Made by a program: the position numbers and the translations under genes
The notes under the pieces: model-generated
Told to the model about the DNA's origin: nothing
Databases searched by the model: none
The model's input: the letters and a program-made list of their open reading frames with translations, nothing else
Part shown: positions 18,457-27,892 of the stretch, piece by piece
Layout of the letters: each line of letters begins with the position of its first letter
How positions within the stretch are numbered: the first letter of the stretch is position 1
Source: Dermatophilus congolensis
GTDB lineage: Bacteria > Actinomycetota > Actinomycetes > Actinomycetales > Dermatophilaceae
Direction of reading: 5' to 3'
DNA: 64,000 bases
Assembly: GCF_900447215.1 (NCBI RefSeq)
Contig: NZ_UFYA01000001.1
Location: 2,108,001-2,172,000 of the forward strand

Positions 18457-20415
18457 GTGACCCTATCCACCTCTGCAGCGACCAAGCCCATCTCTAGCTG
18501 GTCAACACGTTCACTTAGGGCACTTATTTCACTACTGTCGTGGGTGGCCAACACCCTCATCGTCTTGTTTGGTGCCAGTGTTCTTTCCTTTGCCTTCACC
18601 TACTTAGCTCCCGGGGATTTGGCCCACCAAACTCTGACAGCCCAAGGTGTACCTGCTACCGCCGAGATGCTCACGGCTATGCGGCACCGTCTAGGCCTGG
18701 ACCGGCCGTTGTTGGAGCAGTACGTCGACTGGCTCAACCGGTTCTTGCACGCAGATCTGGGCACGTCGCTGGCTACCGGGAACGCCATCGCCGCGGAGTT
18801 TGCTGACCGGCTTCCTCTTACCTTGGCGTTAGCGCTGACCTCCATTGCAATGTCATGGATCATCGCTATTCCCCTGGGAGTGGCCGCCGCGTTGCGTCCC
18901 GGCAGCCGAACCGACATGCTCATCAGAGCAGTGAGCTACACCAGCTCTGCTGTCCCAGCTTTCGTGATCGCTTTGTTGGTTCTAGACGTATTCGGACTGC
19001 ACCTAGCGTGGTTCCCTATTGCAGCTGATGCTGACCTAGCTGGCATGGCAATGCCCACCATCACCTTGGTTCTTGCCACCGCTGGGTGGCATCTACGCCA
19101 AGTCCGCACCTTGGCTTTGGAAGCTGCCAGTCGCCCATTTGTCACTGGCTTACGTCTGCGTGGAATGAGCCAAACCCGCATCGGGTTGCACCTGGCCCGC
19201 AACATCGCCGCCCCCCTATGCACCCTGGCCGGGTCTGGGTTCGGAGCTGTTCTCGGCGGCTCGGTTGTCGTTGAAGCGATCTTTTCGTGGCGCGGCATCG
19301 GTGCCTACGCCCTATCGGCCATCACAGCTAAAGACCATCCTGTGATTCAGGCCTATGTGATGTGGTGCGTCCTGGTTTTTCTTGTCGCTAATGCCTTGAG
19401 CGACCTGGCCGCATTTGCCCTCGACCCCCGGTTGAAAAACACCCAGAAAATCACCACCAGCACCATCGCCAAAGGCATCAAAGATACCCACCCGCCTGCT
19501 CTGCCTCTATCCATCAACCACGTCAACCCGCACACTCTTACCACCACTGCTACCACCCCGCCACCGCATCCCCGGCGCACCTATGTGCGCCCTATCCCCT
19601 TGCTTAGCTGTCTGCTAGGACTCATTCTCATCGCAGGTATCGCCGCGCCCTTGCTCACTTCCTACGATCCGAACAGCACAGACATCACCCGTGCTCTGCG
19701 CCCTCCGAACTTCAGTCACATTCTTGGTACCGACCAGCTCGGTAGAGATATATGGGCACGTACCCTGGCAGGTATCGCTCCTACCTTGGCCATATCCATC
19801 ACTGTCGTGGCCCTCGCACTAGTGATAGGGGCGACCGTCGGCATGCTCGCCGGGGCCATTGGCGGCATCATCGACACCATCTGTCAACGCATCACCGCGA
19901 TCTTTCAGGCATTTCCCGAATTCATCCTCGCTCTAGCCCTCGCGGCGATTCTTGGCCCAGGTTTCTGGAGCATCGTTGCTGCCTTGACTGCCCCCACCTG
20001 GACGCGCACCGCGCGTTATGCGCGCATCCTCACCTTGGAGCTGAAGAACGCTCCGTACATTCACGCAGCACGGATGAACAACGTCCCTACCCCCATCCTT
20101 TTCGTCCGCCACATCCTGCCCAATATCGCCGGTCCTCTGATCGCTGTCGCTGCCTCTGACCTCGGCGGTGTCATTCTGAATCTCGCCACTCTTTCCTTCG
20201 TTGGTCTTGGGTTGCCGCAGCCCACCACTGAATGGGGCACGATGATCGCCCAATCCCGCCCCTTCTTGCATACCGCTACGTGGCTTGTTCTCGCCCCTGG
20301 CCTGGCCGTATTCACCACCACTGTCACCATCAACCTACTGACAGATCACATACACCTGTCATCGATGCCCGGGCGGAAGCTGCGCCGTAACACCTGGAGA
20401 AAGGTCCACTCATGA
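18457..20415 (+). CDS. Fused ABC transporter permease (OppB/NikB-OppC/NikC type)
   Basis: A 652-residue protein in which the two permeases of a nickel/peptide ABC importer are joined. Residues 1 to about 325 are the B-type subunit, with EAA loop LEAASRPFVTGLRLRGMS and the family's C-terminal ALDPRLK. A polar Thr/Pro-rich linker spans about 328-380. The C-type subunit then follows with GTDQLGRDIWARTLAGI, a second EAA loop (LELKNAPYIHAARMN) and HILPNIAGPLIAVAASDLGG. Such subunits are normally separate chains of about 310 and 280 residues, so the length fits a clean end-to-end fusion. The GTG start has AAAGG upstream; the stop overlaps the next gene (ATGA). Confidence 0.9.
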   Translation: MTLSTSAATKPISSWSTRSLRALISLLSWVANTLIVLFGASVLSFAFTYLAPGDLAHQTLTAQGVPATAEMLTAMRHRLGLDRPLLEQYVDWLNRFLHADLGTSLATGNAIAAEFADRLPLTLALALTSIAMSWIIAIPLGVAAALRPGSRTDMLIRAVSYTSSAVPAFVIALLVLDVFGLHLAWFPIAADADLAGMAMPTITLVLATAGWHLRQVRTLALEAASRPFVTGLRLRGMSQTRIGLHLARNIAAPLCTLAGSGFGAVLGGSVVVEAIFSWRGIGAYALSAITAKDHPVIQAYVMWCVLVFLVANALSDLAAFALDPRLKNTQKITTSTIAKGIKDTHPPALPLSINHVNPHTLTTTATTPPPHPRRTYVRPIPLLSCLLGLILIAGIAAPLLTSYDPNSTDITRALRPPNFSHILGTDQLGRDIWARTLAGIAPTLAISITVVALALVIGATVGMLAGAIGGIIDTICQRITAIFQAFPEFILALALAAILGPGFWSIVAALTAPTWTRTARYARILTLELKNAPYIHAARMNNVPTPILFVRHILPNIAGPLIAVAASDLGGVILNLATLSFVGLGLPQPTTEWGTMIAQSRPFLHTATWLVLAPGLAVFTTTVTINLLTDHIHLSSMPGRKLRRNTWRKVHS

Positions 20416-21944
20416 AGATCTCAAAGACGGCGCTGAGCCTGCTGACCATCAGCGCATTAGCGTTAAGCGCCTGCGGTAATGCCTCTACTGGGAACAACAG
20501 CGACCCCAACGCGCTGACCATCGCTACCACCGACGAAGTCGACAACCTCGACCCAGCTTCGACCTACACCGGCTGGTTCACCAACCGCGATGGCATCAGC
20601 GAAACCCTCGTAGACGTCGACGACAAACTCCAGCTCACCCCCAAACTGGCTACTTCATGGAAACTCCGCGACGAGACCACATGGGAGTTCACCCTGCGTG
20701 AGAACGTCACCTTTCACAATGGCGCCCCTATGACTGCAGCAGCAGTGAAAACTTCCATCGAGCACGCCCTGGAAACGAACGTCCGCGCTAAATCCCAGCT
20801 ACCGATCGAGTCCATCGAAGCTGACGGACAAAAACTCACGATCACTACCACCCGCTCTTTGCCAGCACTCCCCCACGTCATGGCCGATCCGATGATGGGA
20901 ATCCAAGCAATCGGCGCAGGTATCAACCCCAGCAATGCCCCTGTCGCTACCGGTCCCTACAAAGTCAAAGAGTTCACAAAAGGACAACGTCACGTCCTAA
21001 CTGCTCACCAAAAATATTGGCAAGGAAAACCCCGCCTTAACACCATCACCGTACGCACTTACGGTGATGAACAATCCATCTCCTTGGCACTGCAATCAGG
21101 TGAAGCTGACATTGTTGTGCGCCCTGACGCCGCTAACCTCAACATTTTCCAGGACACCTCCCGATTCACTACCTGGAACACCAGCTCCACTCGCTCTGAT
21201 GGAGTCATCATCAACACCAGCAGCCCCACCATGTCTGACCCGCGGGCACGCCAGGCCATCAATGCAGCGTTAGACCGCAACGCGTACGTGTCTCTTCTGC
21301 ATGGCAAAGCCGAAGCGCTTTACTCGTACTTCCCCGCCAGCGTCGCATTCGGCACTACCGACGGCCTGGCGATTCCCGTCACTAAAAAAGATCTTTCTTC
21401 CACTAAAAAAACACTCATCGAACTCGGGTATAGCGAGCGTGATGGGAAACTCACTAAAGACGAAAAGCCTCTCACCCTGAAGGTCCTCACCTATCCCAAA
21501 CGCCCTTACTTGGGCCAGTTGGCGCAGGTTCTCCAATCTGATCTACGAAGCATTGGTGTCACTGTCGAAATCAAAGAAATGAAAGACACCACTGAAGCGA
21601 TGAAGGCTGGGGATTTTGACCTGGCCATGTATTCGATGGCTACCGCTCCCACCGGTGACCCTGAATACTTTTTCGACACGATGCTGCGCTCCACTTCTGA
21701 AAGCAACTTTAGCCACTGGAAGTCGCCAGAATTCGATAAATCTCTTGACAAGCTCAGCAACGCCACAGACAGCGAAGAACGTATCACTGCCACTAAGGAA
21801 TCAGAAAACATTCTTGTCAAAGAATTGCCCTATATCATGGTCGGTAACCAAAAATGGTGGGCAGTCTCCAAATCCGCAGTGAAAAACCTTCATCTTCGTC
21901 CCACTGAATGTCACCTCATCGGTCACGACACCCATGTCGAATAA
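20412..21944 (+). CDS. ABC transporter substrate-binding lipoprotein, nickel/peptide family (SBP_bac_5)
   Basis: A 510-residue lipoprotein. The signal peptide ends at lipobox LSAC (ALALSACGNAS), so it is anchored at residue 23 or so. The body follows the family 5 pattern: DEVDNLDPASTYTGW, FTLRENVTFHNGAPMTAAAVK, NAPVATGPYKVKEF and QAINAALDRNAYV. This family binds peptides, nickel complexes or metallophores; nothing in the sequence decides among them, although the pairing with fused permeases is closer to nickel-type operons. Its ATG overlaps the permease stop; it overlaps the first ATPase by 11 nt. Confidence 0.9.
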   Translation: MKISKTALSLLTISALALSACGNASTGNNSDPNALTIATTDEVDNLDPASTYTGWFTNRDGISETLVDVDDKLQLTPKLATSWKLRDETTWEFTLRENVTFHNGAPMTAAAVKTSIEHALETNVRAKSQLPIESIEADGQKLTITTTRSLPALPHVMADPMMGIQAIGAGINPSNAPVATGPYKVKEFTKGQRHVLTAHQKYWQGKPRLNTITVRTYGDEQSISLALQSGEADIVVRPDAANLNIFQDTSRFTTWNTSSTRSDGVIINTSSPTMSDPRARQAINAALDRNAYVSLLHGKAEALYSYFPASVAFGTTDGLAIPVTKKDLSSTKKTLIELGYSERDGKLTKDEKPLTLKVLTYPKRPYLGQLAQVLQSDLRSIGVTVEIKEMKDTTEAMKAGDFDLAMYSMATAPTGDPEYFFDTMLRSTSESNFSHWKSPEFDKSLDKLSNATDSEERITATKESENILVKELPYIMVGNQKWWAVSKSAVKNLHLRPTECHLIGHDTHVE

Positions 21945-22779
21945 TCCACTAGCTAGCATCACCCCGCGGGCTCAGCACACTCGATTGCCTGTTCTCGAGT
22001 GCACTGAACTCACTGCCGGGCACACACCCGAAACTGACATCATCTCCGGCATCAACCTGCAATTGGCGCGTGGAAAACTCACCGGAATCATCGGAGAGTC
22101 AGGAAGCGGAAAGTCAACTCTGCTCAACGCCCTACTCGGCTTCACCCACGATGGTTTACGCATCAGATCCGGAACAGTCAGCTACGACGGCGCCGACATC
22201 ACCCATGTGCGCTGGAGCCAGCGCCGCCGCCTCCTCGGACCGGAGCTGTCAATCGTGTTTCAACGCCCTAGCGCCAGTTTCGATCCGCTTATGCGTATCG
22301 GCACCCAGTTCTGTGAATCTATTCGTCTCCACACCCCGAAAGCTTCACGCAAGGCTTGCTGGGCGGCTGGGCGAAGAATGCTGCAACGACTCCGGTTCGA
22401 AGACCCGGAGCGGGTTATGCACGCCTACCCGCACCAGCTCTCTGGGGGGATGACTCAACGTGCTGCCATTGCTATGTCATTGCTGAGCGAACCGCGTGTA
22501 CTGCTTGCCGATGAACCCACTAGCGCTGTGGACGTGCGTTCCCAACAGGAAGTAATTGAGTTACTCGGCGATATTGCCACCGAATTTGGAACTGCAATCG
22601 TGTTTGTCAGTCACCAGATCAAACTGGTGCGGCGCCTCGTTACTGAACTTCATGTTCTCGCCCATGGAAGGGTGGTCGAGTCCGGGCCAACCGAACAGCT
22701 TTTTCAGGCGCCCACGCATGAGGTAACGCGCCGTCTTCTCGAAGCGACACCAGTATTGAACAGAGGTCTACGTGCTTGA
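21934..22779 (+). CDS. ABC transporter ATP-binding protein (OppD/NikD type)
   Basis: A 281-residue ATPase with Walker A GESGSGKSTLLNALLG, signature LSGGMTQRAAIAMSL, Walker B RVLLADEPTSAVD and H-loop FVSHQIKLV. It lacks the long C-terminal oligopeptide-transporter extension with cysteines seen in OppD, which fits a nickel- or metallophore-type importer. It overlaps the binding protein upstream and the second ATPase downstream, so all four genes form one translationally coupled operon. Confidence 0.9.
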   Translation: MSNNPLASITPRAQHTRLPVLECTELTAGHTPETDIISGINLQLARGKLTGIIGESGSGKSTLLNALLGFTHDGLRIRSGTVSYDGADITHVRWSQRRRLLGPELSIVFQRPSASFDPLMRIGTQFCESIRLHTPKASRKACWAAGRRMLQRLRFEDPERVMHAYPHQLSGGMTQRAAIAMSLLSEPRVLLADEPTSAVDVRSQQEVIELLGDIATEFGTAIVFVSHQIKLVRRLVTELHVLAHGRVVESGPTEQLFQAPTHEVTRRLLEATPVLNRGLRA

Positions 22780-23518
22780 AATCGTGAACGTCTCGAAAAC
22801 ATTCGGGACTACGGCGGCTGAAGTACGCGCCTTGGAGAATGTCTCTCTGACAGTCGGTGAAGCTCAGTGCTGCGGGATCATTGGTGAGTCTGGTAGCGGC
22901 AAGTCGACACTTGCGTATATCGCCGCAGGGATCACTGTTCCTGATGCTGGGCATGTCACTCTGGCAGGTAAGCGGCTTAATCCGCGACGCGTTGCTTCCC
23001 GACGGCGTCACCAGCAGCAACTGCACATGATTTTCCAAGATCCGCGGTCTTCGTTTAACCCTCGGATGAGTATTGGTGAATCTTTGAGTGAGCCACTACA
23101 GCACAAACGCAGACTGGGGCGGGCAGAACAAAAAGAGCTGATCGCTACCGTGTTGGAGGAAGTCGGTCTTACTGCTGATCTCATTCATCGGGGAATTGAC
23201 AGCGTCAGCGTTGGCCAGGGGCAACGAGTAGCTATTGCGCGGGCCATTCTCGCTGAACCTGATCTTATTATTTGTGATGAAATCACCTCTGCCTTAGATG
23301 TAACGGTTCAAGCAGAAATTCTTGATTTACTCGTTCAGCTGCGCAAAAAACGTCATTTTTCGATATTGTTTATCAGTCATGACATCGCTGTAGTCGCGCA
23401 TCTTGCTGACCGTATTGCTGTAATGAAGCATGGCCATCTGATAGAGGAGGGGCCAAGCCAACAAATTATTAATGAACCTGCCCAGGCTTACACGCGGCTA
23501 CTTATCGACCTAGCTTGA
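22772..23518 (+). CDS. ABC transporter ATP-binding protein (OppF/NikE type) with a divergent signature motif
   Basis: A 248-residue partner ATPase with Walker A GESGSGKSTLAYIAAG, Walker B DLIICDEITSALDVT and H-loop FISHDIAVV. The signature reads VSVGQGQRVAIARAI instead of LSGGQ, so one composite ATP site may be weakened, as happens in some heterodimeric ABC pairs. It is the last gene of the operon and is followed by a strong hairpin shared with metQ. Confidence 0.9.
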   Translation: MLEIVNVSKTFGTTAAEVRALENVSLTVGEAQCCGIIGESGSGKSTLAYIAAGITVPDAGHVTLAGKRLNPRRVASRRRHQQQLHMIFQDPRSSFNPRMSIGESLSEPLQHKRRLGRAEQKELIATVLEEVGLTADLIHRGIDSVSVGQGQRVAIARAILAEPDLIICDEITSALDVTVQAEILDLLVQLRKKRHFSILFISHDIAVVAHLADRIAVMKHGHLIEEGPSQQIINEPAQAYTRLLIDLA

Positions 23519-23562
23519 TTGCTTGCACAGCTGGGCTTCTCCTCGTGCATTTTCACAAAAAT

Positions 23563-23601
23563 GGGTGTTTTGCCCAACTATGCTAGTTGGGCAAAACACC
23601 C
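23563..23601. terminator. Bidirectional terminator between the ABC operon and metQ
   Basis: A perfect 18-bp inverted repeat (23563-23580 with 23584-23601) with a TGC loop lies between the convergent ABC operon and metQ. Confidence 0.85.
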
Positions 23602-23618
23602 TTGTGAGGGACTGAAGA

Positions 23619-24464
23619 TCACTGCGCAGGAAGGACAGAGCCTTTATATGTGGTCTTGATGTAGTCCTTAATTTGCTGGCTCGTGAGCGCCTCGGTGAGC
23701 TTTTTTATACGCGGATCGTTCTGTAGTTCAGGTCGGGTCACTAGATAGTTCACGTAAGGATTATTTTCTGCTTTCTCGAGATGCTTTGCATCTTTTTCAG
23801 GAGATAACCCTGCTTCAAGCGCATAGTTTCCGTTAATGATGCTCATGGAAACTTTCGGGTCGTCGAGGGTGGCAGCCAGCTGCGGGCGATCAATTTCGAG
23901 GAACTGGATGTTCTTCGGGTTACCACTGACGTTCTTCGTGCTGATTTGGCTGTAGTCAAGCTTTGGATCATCAGACTTGACATTCATCGTGATCAGGCCA
24001 GCATCCTGCAGCAAAAAGAGCGCGCGAGCCATGTTGGTCGGATCTTGTGGAATAGCGATACTGGCACCGGAGGGAAGTTCTTCAACTTTCCCGACTTTTT
24101 TGGAATATAGGCCCAGTGGTTCTAGGTGAATCCCGCCAGCGGTGATGAGATTTCCGCCGTTCTTAGCGTTCCAGTCACTGAGGAATGGTTTGTGCTGGAA
24201 GAAGTTAGCGTCGATGTCGCCGCTCTTAACGAGCTGGTTCGGGTCGACCGCTCCAGAGATCTCAGTGATTTTTAGTTTAACGTCACCCAACAGGCCGAGT
24301 TCTTCAGCTTTTTTGAGCAACTGTGAGTGTGGCGTGACGTCCGCCATGACAGTAAGTGGCTGGTTCGGGTCGGCGGCGCCACCGGACTTAAGTCCGCAGG
24401 CCGCGAGTCCAAGGACCAGCGTGGCGGCAACTACGCCGGTGACGAGAACACGCTTGGCTTTCAT
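23619..24464 (-). CDS. metQ: Methionine-binding lipoprotein MetQ (NlpA family)
   Basis: A 281-residue lipoprotein with lipobox LAAC (VLGLAACGLKSGG) and the NlpA/MetQ body: TPHSQLLKKAEELG, SGAVDPNQLVKSGDIDANFFQHKPFL, then SIAIPQDPTNMARALFLLQDAGLI. It delivers methionine to MetNI. On the minus strand it lies upstream of metN and metI but is separated from them by a five-kilobase operon on the opposite strand, so it must have its own promoter. It shares a 108-bp divergent region with the phosphoglucomutase gene. Confidence 0.93.
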   Translation of the reverse strand: MKAKRVLVTGVVAATLVLGLAACGLKSGGAADPNQPLTVMADVTPHSQLLKKAEELGLLGDVKLKITEISGAVDPNQLVKSGDIDANFFQHKPFLSDWNAKNGGNLITAGGIHLEPLGLYSKKVGKVEELPSGASIAIPQDPTNMARALFLLQDAGLITMNVKSDDPKLDYSQISTKNVSGNPKNIQFLEIDRPQLAATLDDPKVSMSIINGNYALEAGLSPEKDAKHLEKAENNPYVNYLVTRPELQNDPRIKKLTEALTSQQIKDYIKTTYKGSVLPAQ

Positions 24465-24572
24465 TCCCCAGATATTACGCGGACAGCTCAGGGATAACTA
24501 TGAAGATTTCGCGGATAGCTGTTGGCTGCAAGGCGCCAGCGAAGACGGTCCTTCGGCTTCTAGCATGTTGTT

Positions 24573-25334
24573 GTGGACTTGAAACGATACAAAGCTGTGT
24601 TGTTCGATCTCGACGGAGTGTTAACTCCCACTGCCGATGTGCATATGCGCGCATGGTCAGACATGTTCAACGCGTTCCTGAAGTCTGTGCATGCTAGACG
24701 CGAAAAAGGCCTGACCGTCACGGGTGTGTCTGCCGAGGCTGATTTGAGTCCTTACCTCGATGATGACTATTTCCACTTTGTGGATGGGCGTCCTCGCTAT
24801 GACGGAGTGCGCGCATTTTTAAGTTCACGAAAGATTGTTCTCCCTGAAGGAGATCCCGAAGACTCCCCCGATCGAGAGACAGTTTGCGGTCTAGGAAATC
24901 GGAAAAATGACGCATTCAACGATGTTTTGAAACGCGACGGGGTAGCGCCATATCCGGGGTCGCTCGCCTTGCTAGACGCTCTTGAAGGAACAGGGATTCA
25001 TTTGGCTGTGGTTTCCAGTTCAGCCAATGCGAAAGCAGTACTTACCGCGGCCGGGATTATTGACCGTTTTGAGCACGTCGTTGATGGATTAGTAGCCCGC
25101 GCTGAAGGTTTATCTGGCAAACCCTCCCCTGCCACGTATCTGCGGGGAGCGCAGCTATGCGGGGCAACAGCGGCAGAAGCCGTCGTCGTTGAAGACGCCA
25201 CACCGGGTGTGGCTGCTGGGCGCGCTGGAGGTTTCGCGCTGGTTTTAGGCGTGGACCGAGGCGCAGGTGCAGAAGCGTTACGTGCCGCTGGTGCGGATGA
25301 GGTCGTTGCTGATTTGGCGGAGGTAATCCCATGA
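24573..25334 (+). CDS. pgmB: Beta-phosphoglucomutase family HAD phosphatase
   Basis: A 253-residue HAD-superfamily enzyme. The nucleophile pair is in VLFDLDGVLTP (Asp12 and Asp14), with motif II VVSSSANAKAV, Lys in GKPSPATYLRGAQ and the acidic pair in VVVEDATPGVAAG. It interconverts beta-glucose 1-phosphate and glucose 6-phosphate. The GTG start is followed by MDLKRY. It overlaps the GH65 gene by 4 nt; this pairing is the standard arrangement for using a disaccharide by phosphorolysis, which releases the beta-glucose 1-phosphate that PgmB consumes. Confidence 0.9.
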   Translation: MDLKRYKAVLFDLDGVLTPTADVHMRAWSDMFNAFLKSVHARREKGLTVTGVSAEADLSPYLDDDYFHFVDGRPRYDGVRAFLSSRKIVLPEGDPEDSPDRETVCGLGNRKNDAFNDVLKRDGVAPYPGSLALLDALEGTGIHLAVVSSSANAKAVLTAAGIIDRFEHVVDGLVARAEGLSGKPSPATYLRGAQLCGATAAEAVVVEDATPGVAAGRAGGFALVLGVDRGAGAEALRAAGADEVVADLAEVIP

Positions 25335-27817
25335 GATCGCGTGGAACAGACTATTGCGCCAGCCACTCCGGAGGGCACCGAATGGCAGGGCACGACCCCT
25401 TAGACCGAGCCAGGTTTCCTGTGGATCCGTGGCGGCTTGTGGAACGCCGCCCCGACATGAGTGACCTAGGCACAACCGAAACACTTTTCGCTATCGGTAA
25501 CGGCTATATCGGCATGCGAGCAAACCCGCCAGAAGGACGCGAAGCTTTTGCACATGGCACGTTCGTGAACGGGTTTCACGAGACGTGGCCGATACGTCAC
25601 GCCGAAGATGCCTACGGTTTTGCAACTACCGGGCAAACCATCGTCAATGCCCCCGACTCCAAACTGATGAAGCTGTACATCGATGACGAACCATTGCTGT
25701 TGTCAATGGACGACGTCGATGAATACGAGCGCTCTATCGACTTCCGCGAAGGAGTTTTACGGCGCGACTTGGTATGGCGAACCCCATCAGGCAAACGGGT
25801 AAAAGTCTCTACAACAGCGATGACCTCATTCGCGCAACGACATTTAGCGATTTTCACACTTCAGGTCACTCTGCTCGACGGCGATGCCCCCGTAGCAATC
25901 TCTAGTCAAATCATGAACCGGCAAGACGGGGTGGATGAGTACCACGTGAAGTCCGCCTCAATGGGAGGTGGCTTCGACCCCCGACGGTCACGCCAATTCA
26001 CACACCGCGTCCTAGAACCGAAGATGCATTGGCATAGCGACCGGCGCATGCTCCTGGGCTGGAGCGCAGCGAACTCAGGCATGACGCTAGCGGTGGGCGC
26101 CGATCACGCAATCCACACGGATAACGAGTACGAGATGTTGATCTCGACCGAAGAAGACCTCGGCAAGATGGTGTACCGCGTAGATGCGCAGATGGGTAAG
26201 CCCATCTACGTCACAAAAGCGGTTGCCTACCACACCTCGCGAGGCGTACCTGTACGGGAGTTGTTCGACCGGTGCCGTCGAGCTCTAGACCGCGTGCGCC
26301 AAACCGGGATCTTCCACTGTGTTGAAGAACAGGCAACATGGCTGCGTGACTACTGGGCCAATAGCGATGTCGAGATAACCGGTGACCGGTCAGCTCAACA
26401 GGCAATCCGCTGGAACCTGTTCCAGTTGGCGCAAGCAAGTGCACGCGCAGATCAATTGGGTATTCCTGCGAAGGGGTTGACCGGTTCCGGATACGAAGGC
26501 CATTACTTCTGGGACACAGACATCTACGTGGTGCCATTCTTGTCATACACCTCACCAACAGCGGCACGGAACGCTCTTCGTTTCCGAGTGCTACTGCTCG
26601 ATAAAGCACGTGAGCGAGCTCGCATGCTGGCTTCCCAAGGGGCACTGTTCCCATGGCGAACAATTAACGGCGAGGAGGCATCCGCGTATTACGCGGCGGG
26701 TACTGCACAGTTCCACATCGACGCAGACGTCACGTACGCCATCCGCCGCTACCTAGACACAACTGGAGACGAGGGCTTCCTCACCTCTGGCGGTATTGAC
26801 GTACTCGTGGAAACCGCACGCATGTGGGCTGATTTAGGTTTCTGGCGGACGGACAAAAACGGGAGCCAGTCATTCAATATTCATGGCGTTACCGGCCCTG
26901 ATGAATACACCACCGTCGTCAACAACAACCTGTACACAAACGTGATGGCGCGGTTCAATCTCGAAGTCGCAGCCGATGCGGTCGAACATTTGGCCGCAAC
27001 CGATCCAGAACAGTTCGCGCTACTAACACAGCGACTCAACCTGGAGCACAGCGAGCTCACCGACTGGCGCGAAGCGGCCTGCGCAATGACGATTCCATTC
27101 GATGAATCTTTGGGTATTCACCCGCAGGACGACAACTTCCTGTGCGCCGAACAGTGGGATCTATCCACTGTTCCCGCTGATAAGCGACCTTTGCTGCTGC
27201 ATTTCCACCCGCTGGTGATTTACCGGTTCCAGGTATTGAAGCAAGCCGATGTTGTGCTTGCGTTGTTCTTGCAGGGCAACAGATTCAGTGAGGAGGAAAA
27301 GCTGCGCGATTTTGAGTATTACGACCCGATCACCACGGGTGACTCAACATTGTCGGCGGTGGTCCAGTCGATCGTGGCTGCTCAAGTTGGGCACAAAAAA
27401 CTAGCGATGGAGTACTTCCGTGAAGGTCTCTTCGTAGATCTTGCTGACCTGCACAGCAATACCTCTGATGGAGTACACATCGCTTCAGCAGGCGGTGTGT
27501 GGAACGCGCTGGCTTACGGGTTTGCTGGGCTGCGTGATTCTGAAGGGAATTTCGAGTTTGATCCGCGCTTGCCGGAGTCGTGGGAGGACATGACGTTGCG
27601 GTTACGGATCCGTGGTAGTCGTCTTCGTGTCCTGGTGGAGCGTGAGGCAATCACGCTGAATCTGGAGGAGGGCGATCCTTTGACGTTGAAGGTTCGGGGT
27701 GTCTCTTACACCGTTACTTCGCAAGAGCCTGTCCGGGTCGGCCTGGAGGGTCAGGGGCCACAGCTGCCTCCTATTTGTGCTCATGGCGTTGCTGGAAGTA
27801 AGGGGCCTCTTAGCTAA
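25331..27817 (+). CDS. Glycoside hydrolase family 65 phosphorylase (maltose/trehalose/kojibiose type)
   Basis: An 828-residue inverting phosphorylase. The N-terminal beta-sandwich begins with TLFAIGNGYIGMRANPPEG. The catalytic (alpha/alpha)6 barrel holds GYEGHYFWDTDIYVVPFL, and the general acid is Glu525 in VTGPDEYTTVVNNNLYTN. The phosphate-binding region contains TTGDSTLSAVVQSIVAA and HIASAGGVWNALAYGFAG. GH65 enzymes split alpha-glucobioses to beta-glucose 1-phosphate and glucose; which disaccharide is not decidable here. The ATGA overlap with pgmB favours the start at 25331, though Met18 is also possible. No sugar transporter or regulator is adjacent. Confidence 0.92.
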   Translation: MRSRGTDYCASHSGGHRMAGHDPLDRARFPVDPWRLVERRPDMSDLGTTETLFAIGNGYIGMRANPPEGREAFAHGTFVNGFHETWPIRHAEDAYGFATTGQTIVNAPDSKLMKLYIDDEPLLLSMDDVDEYERSIDFREGVLRRDLVWRTPSGKRVKVSTTAMTSFAQRHLAIFTLQVTLLDGDAPVAISSQIMNRQDGVDEYHVKSASMGGGFDPRRSRQFTHRVLEPKMHWHSDRRMLLGWSAANSGMTLAVGADHAIHTDNEYEMLISTEEDLGKMVYRVDAQMGKPIYVTKAVAYHTSRGVPVRELFDRCRRALDRVRQTGIFHCVEEQATWLRDYWANSDVEITGDRSAQQAIRWNLFQLAQASARADQLGIPAKGLTGSGYEGHYFWDTDIYVVPFLSYTSPTAARNALRFRVLLLDKARERARMLASQGALFPWRTINGEEASAYYAAGTAQFHIDADVTYAIRRYLDTTGDEGFLTSGGIDVLVETARMWADLGFWRTDKNGSQSFNIHGVTGPDEYTTVVNNNLYTNVMARFNLEVAADAVEHLAATDPEQFALLTQRLNLEHSELTDWREAACAMTIPFDESLGIHPQDDNFLCAEQWDLSTVPADKRPLLLHFHPLVIYRFQVLKQADVVLALFLQGNRFSEEEKLRDFEYYDPITTGDSTLSAVVQSIVAAQVGHKKLAMEYFREGLFVDLADLHSNTSDGVHIASAGGVWNALAYGFAGLRDSEGNFEFDPRLPESWEDMTLRLRIRGSRLRVLVEREAITLNLEEGDPLTLKVRGVSYTVTSQEPVRVGLEGQGPQLPPICAHGVAGSKGPLS

Positions 27818-27841
27818 GGGGGCCTTTACGCCTAACGTTGC

Positions 27842-27873
27842 TGAGGGGATCCTCCATATGGAAGCTCCCCTCA
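27842..27873. terminator. Terminator between GH65 and chemoreceptor genes
   Basis: An 8-bp inverted repeat (27842-27849 with 27866-27873) with a partly paired loop lies between convergent genes. A second GC-rich fold just upstream (about 27801-27828) may assist. Confidence 0.5.
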
Positions 27874-27892
27874 ATACGTACGTATCACCTGA

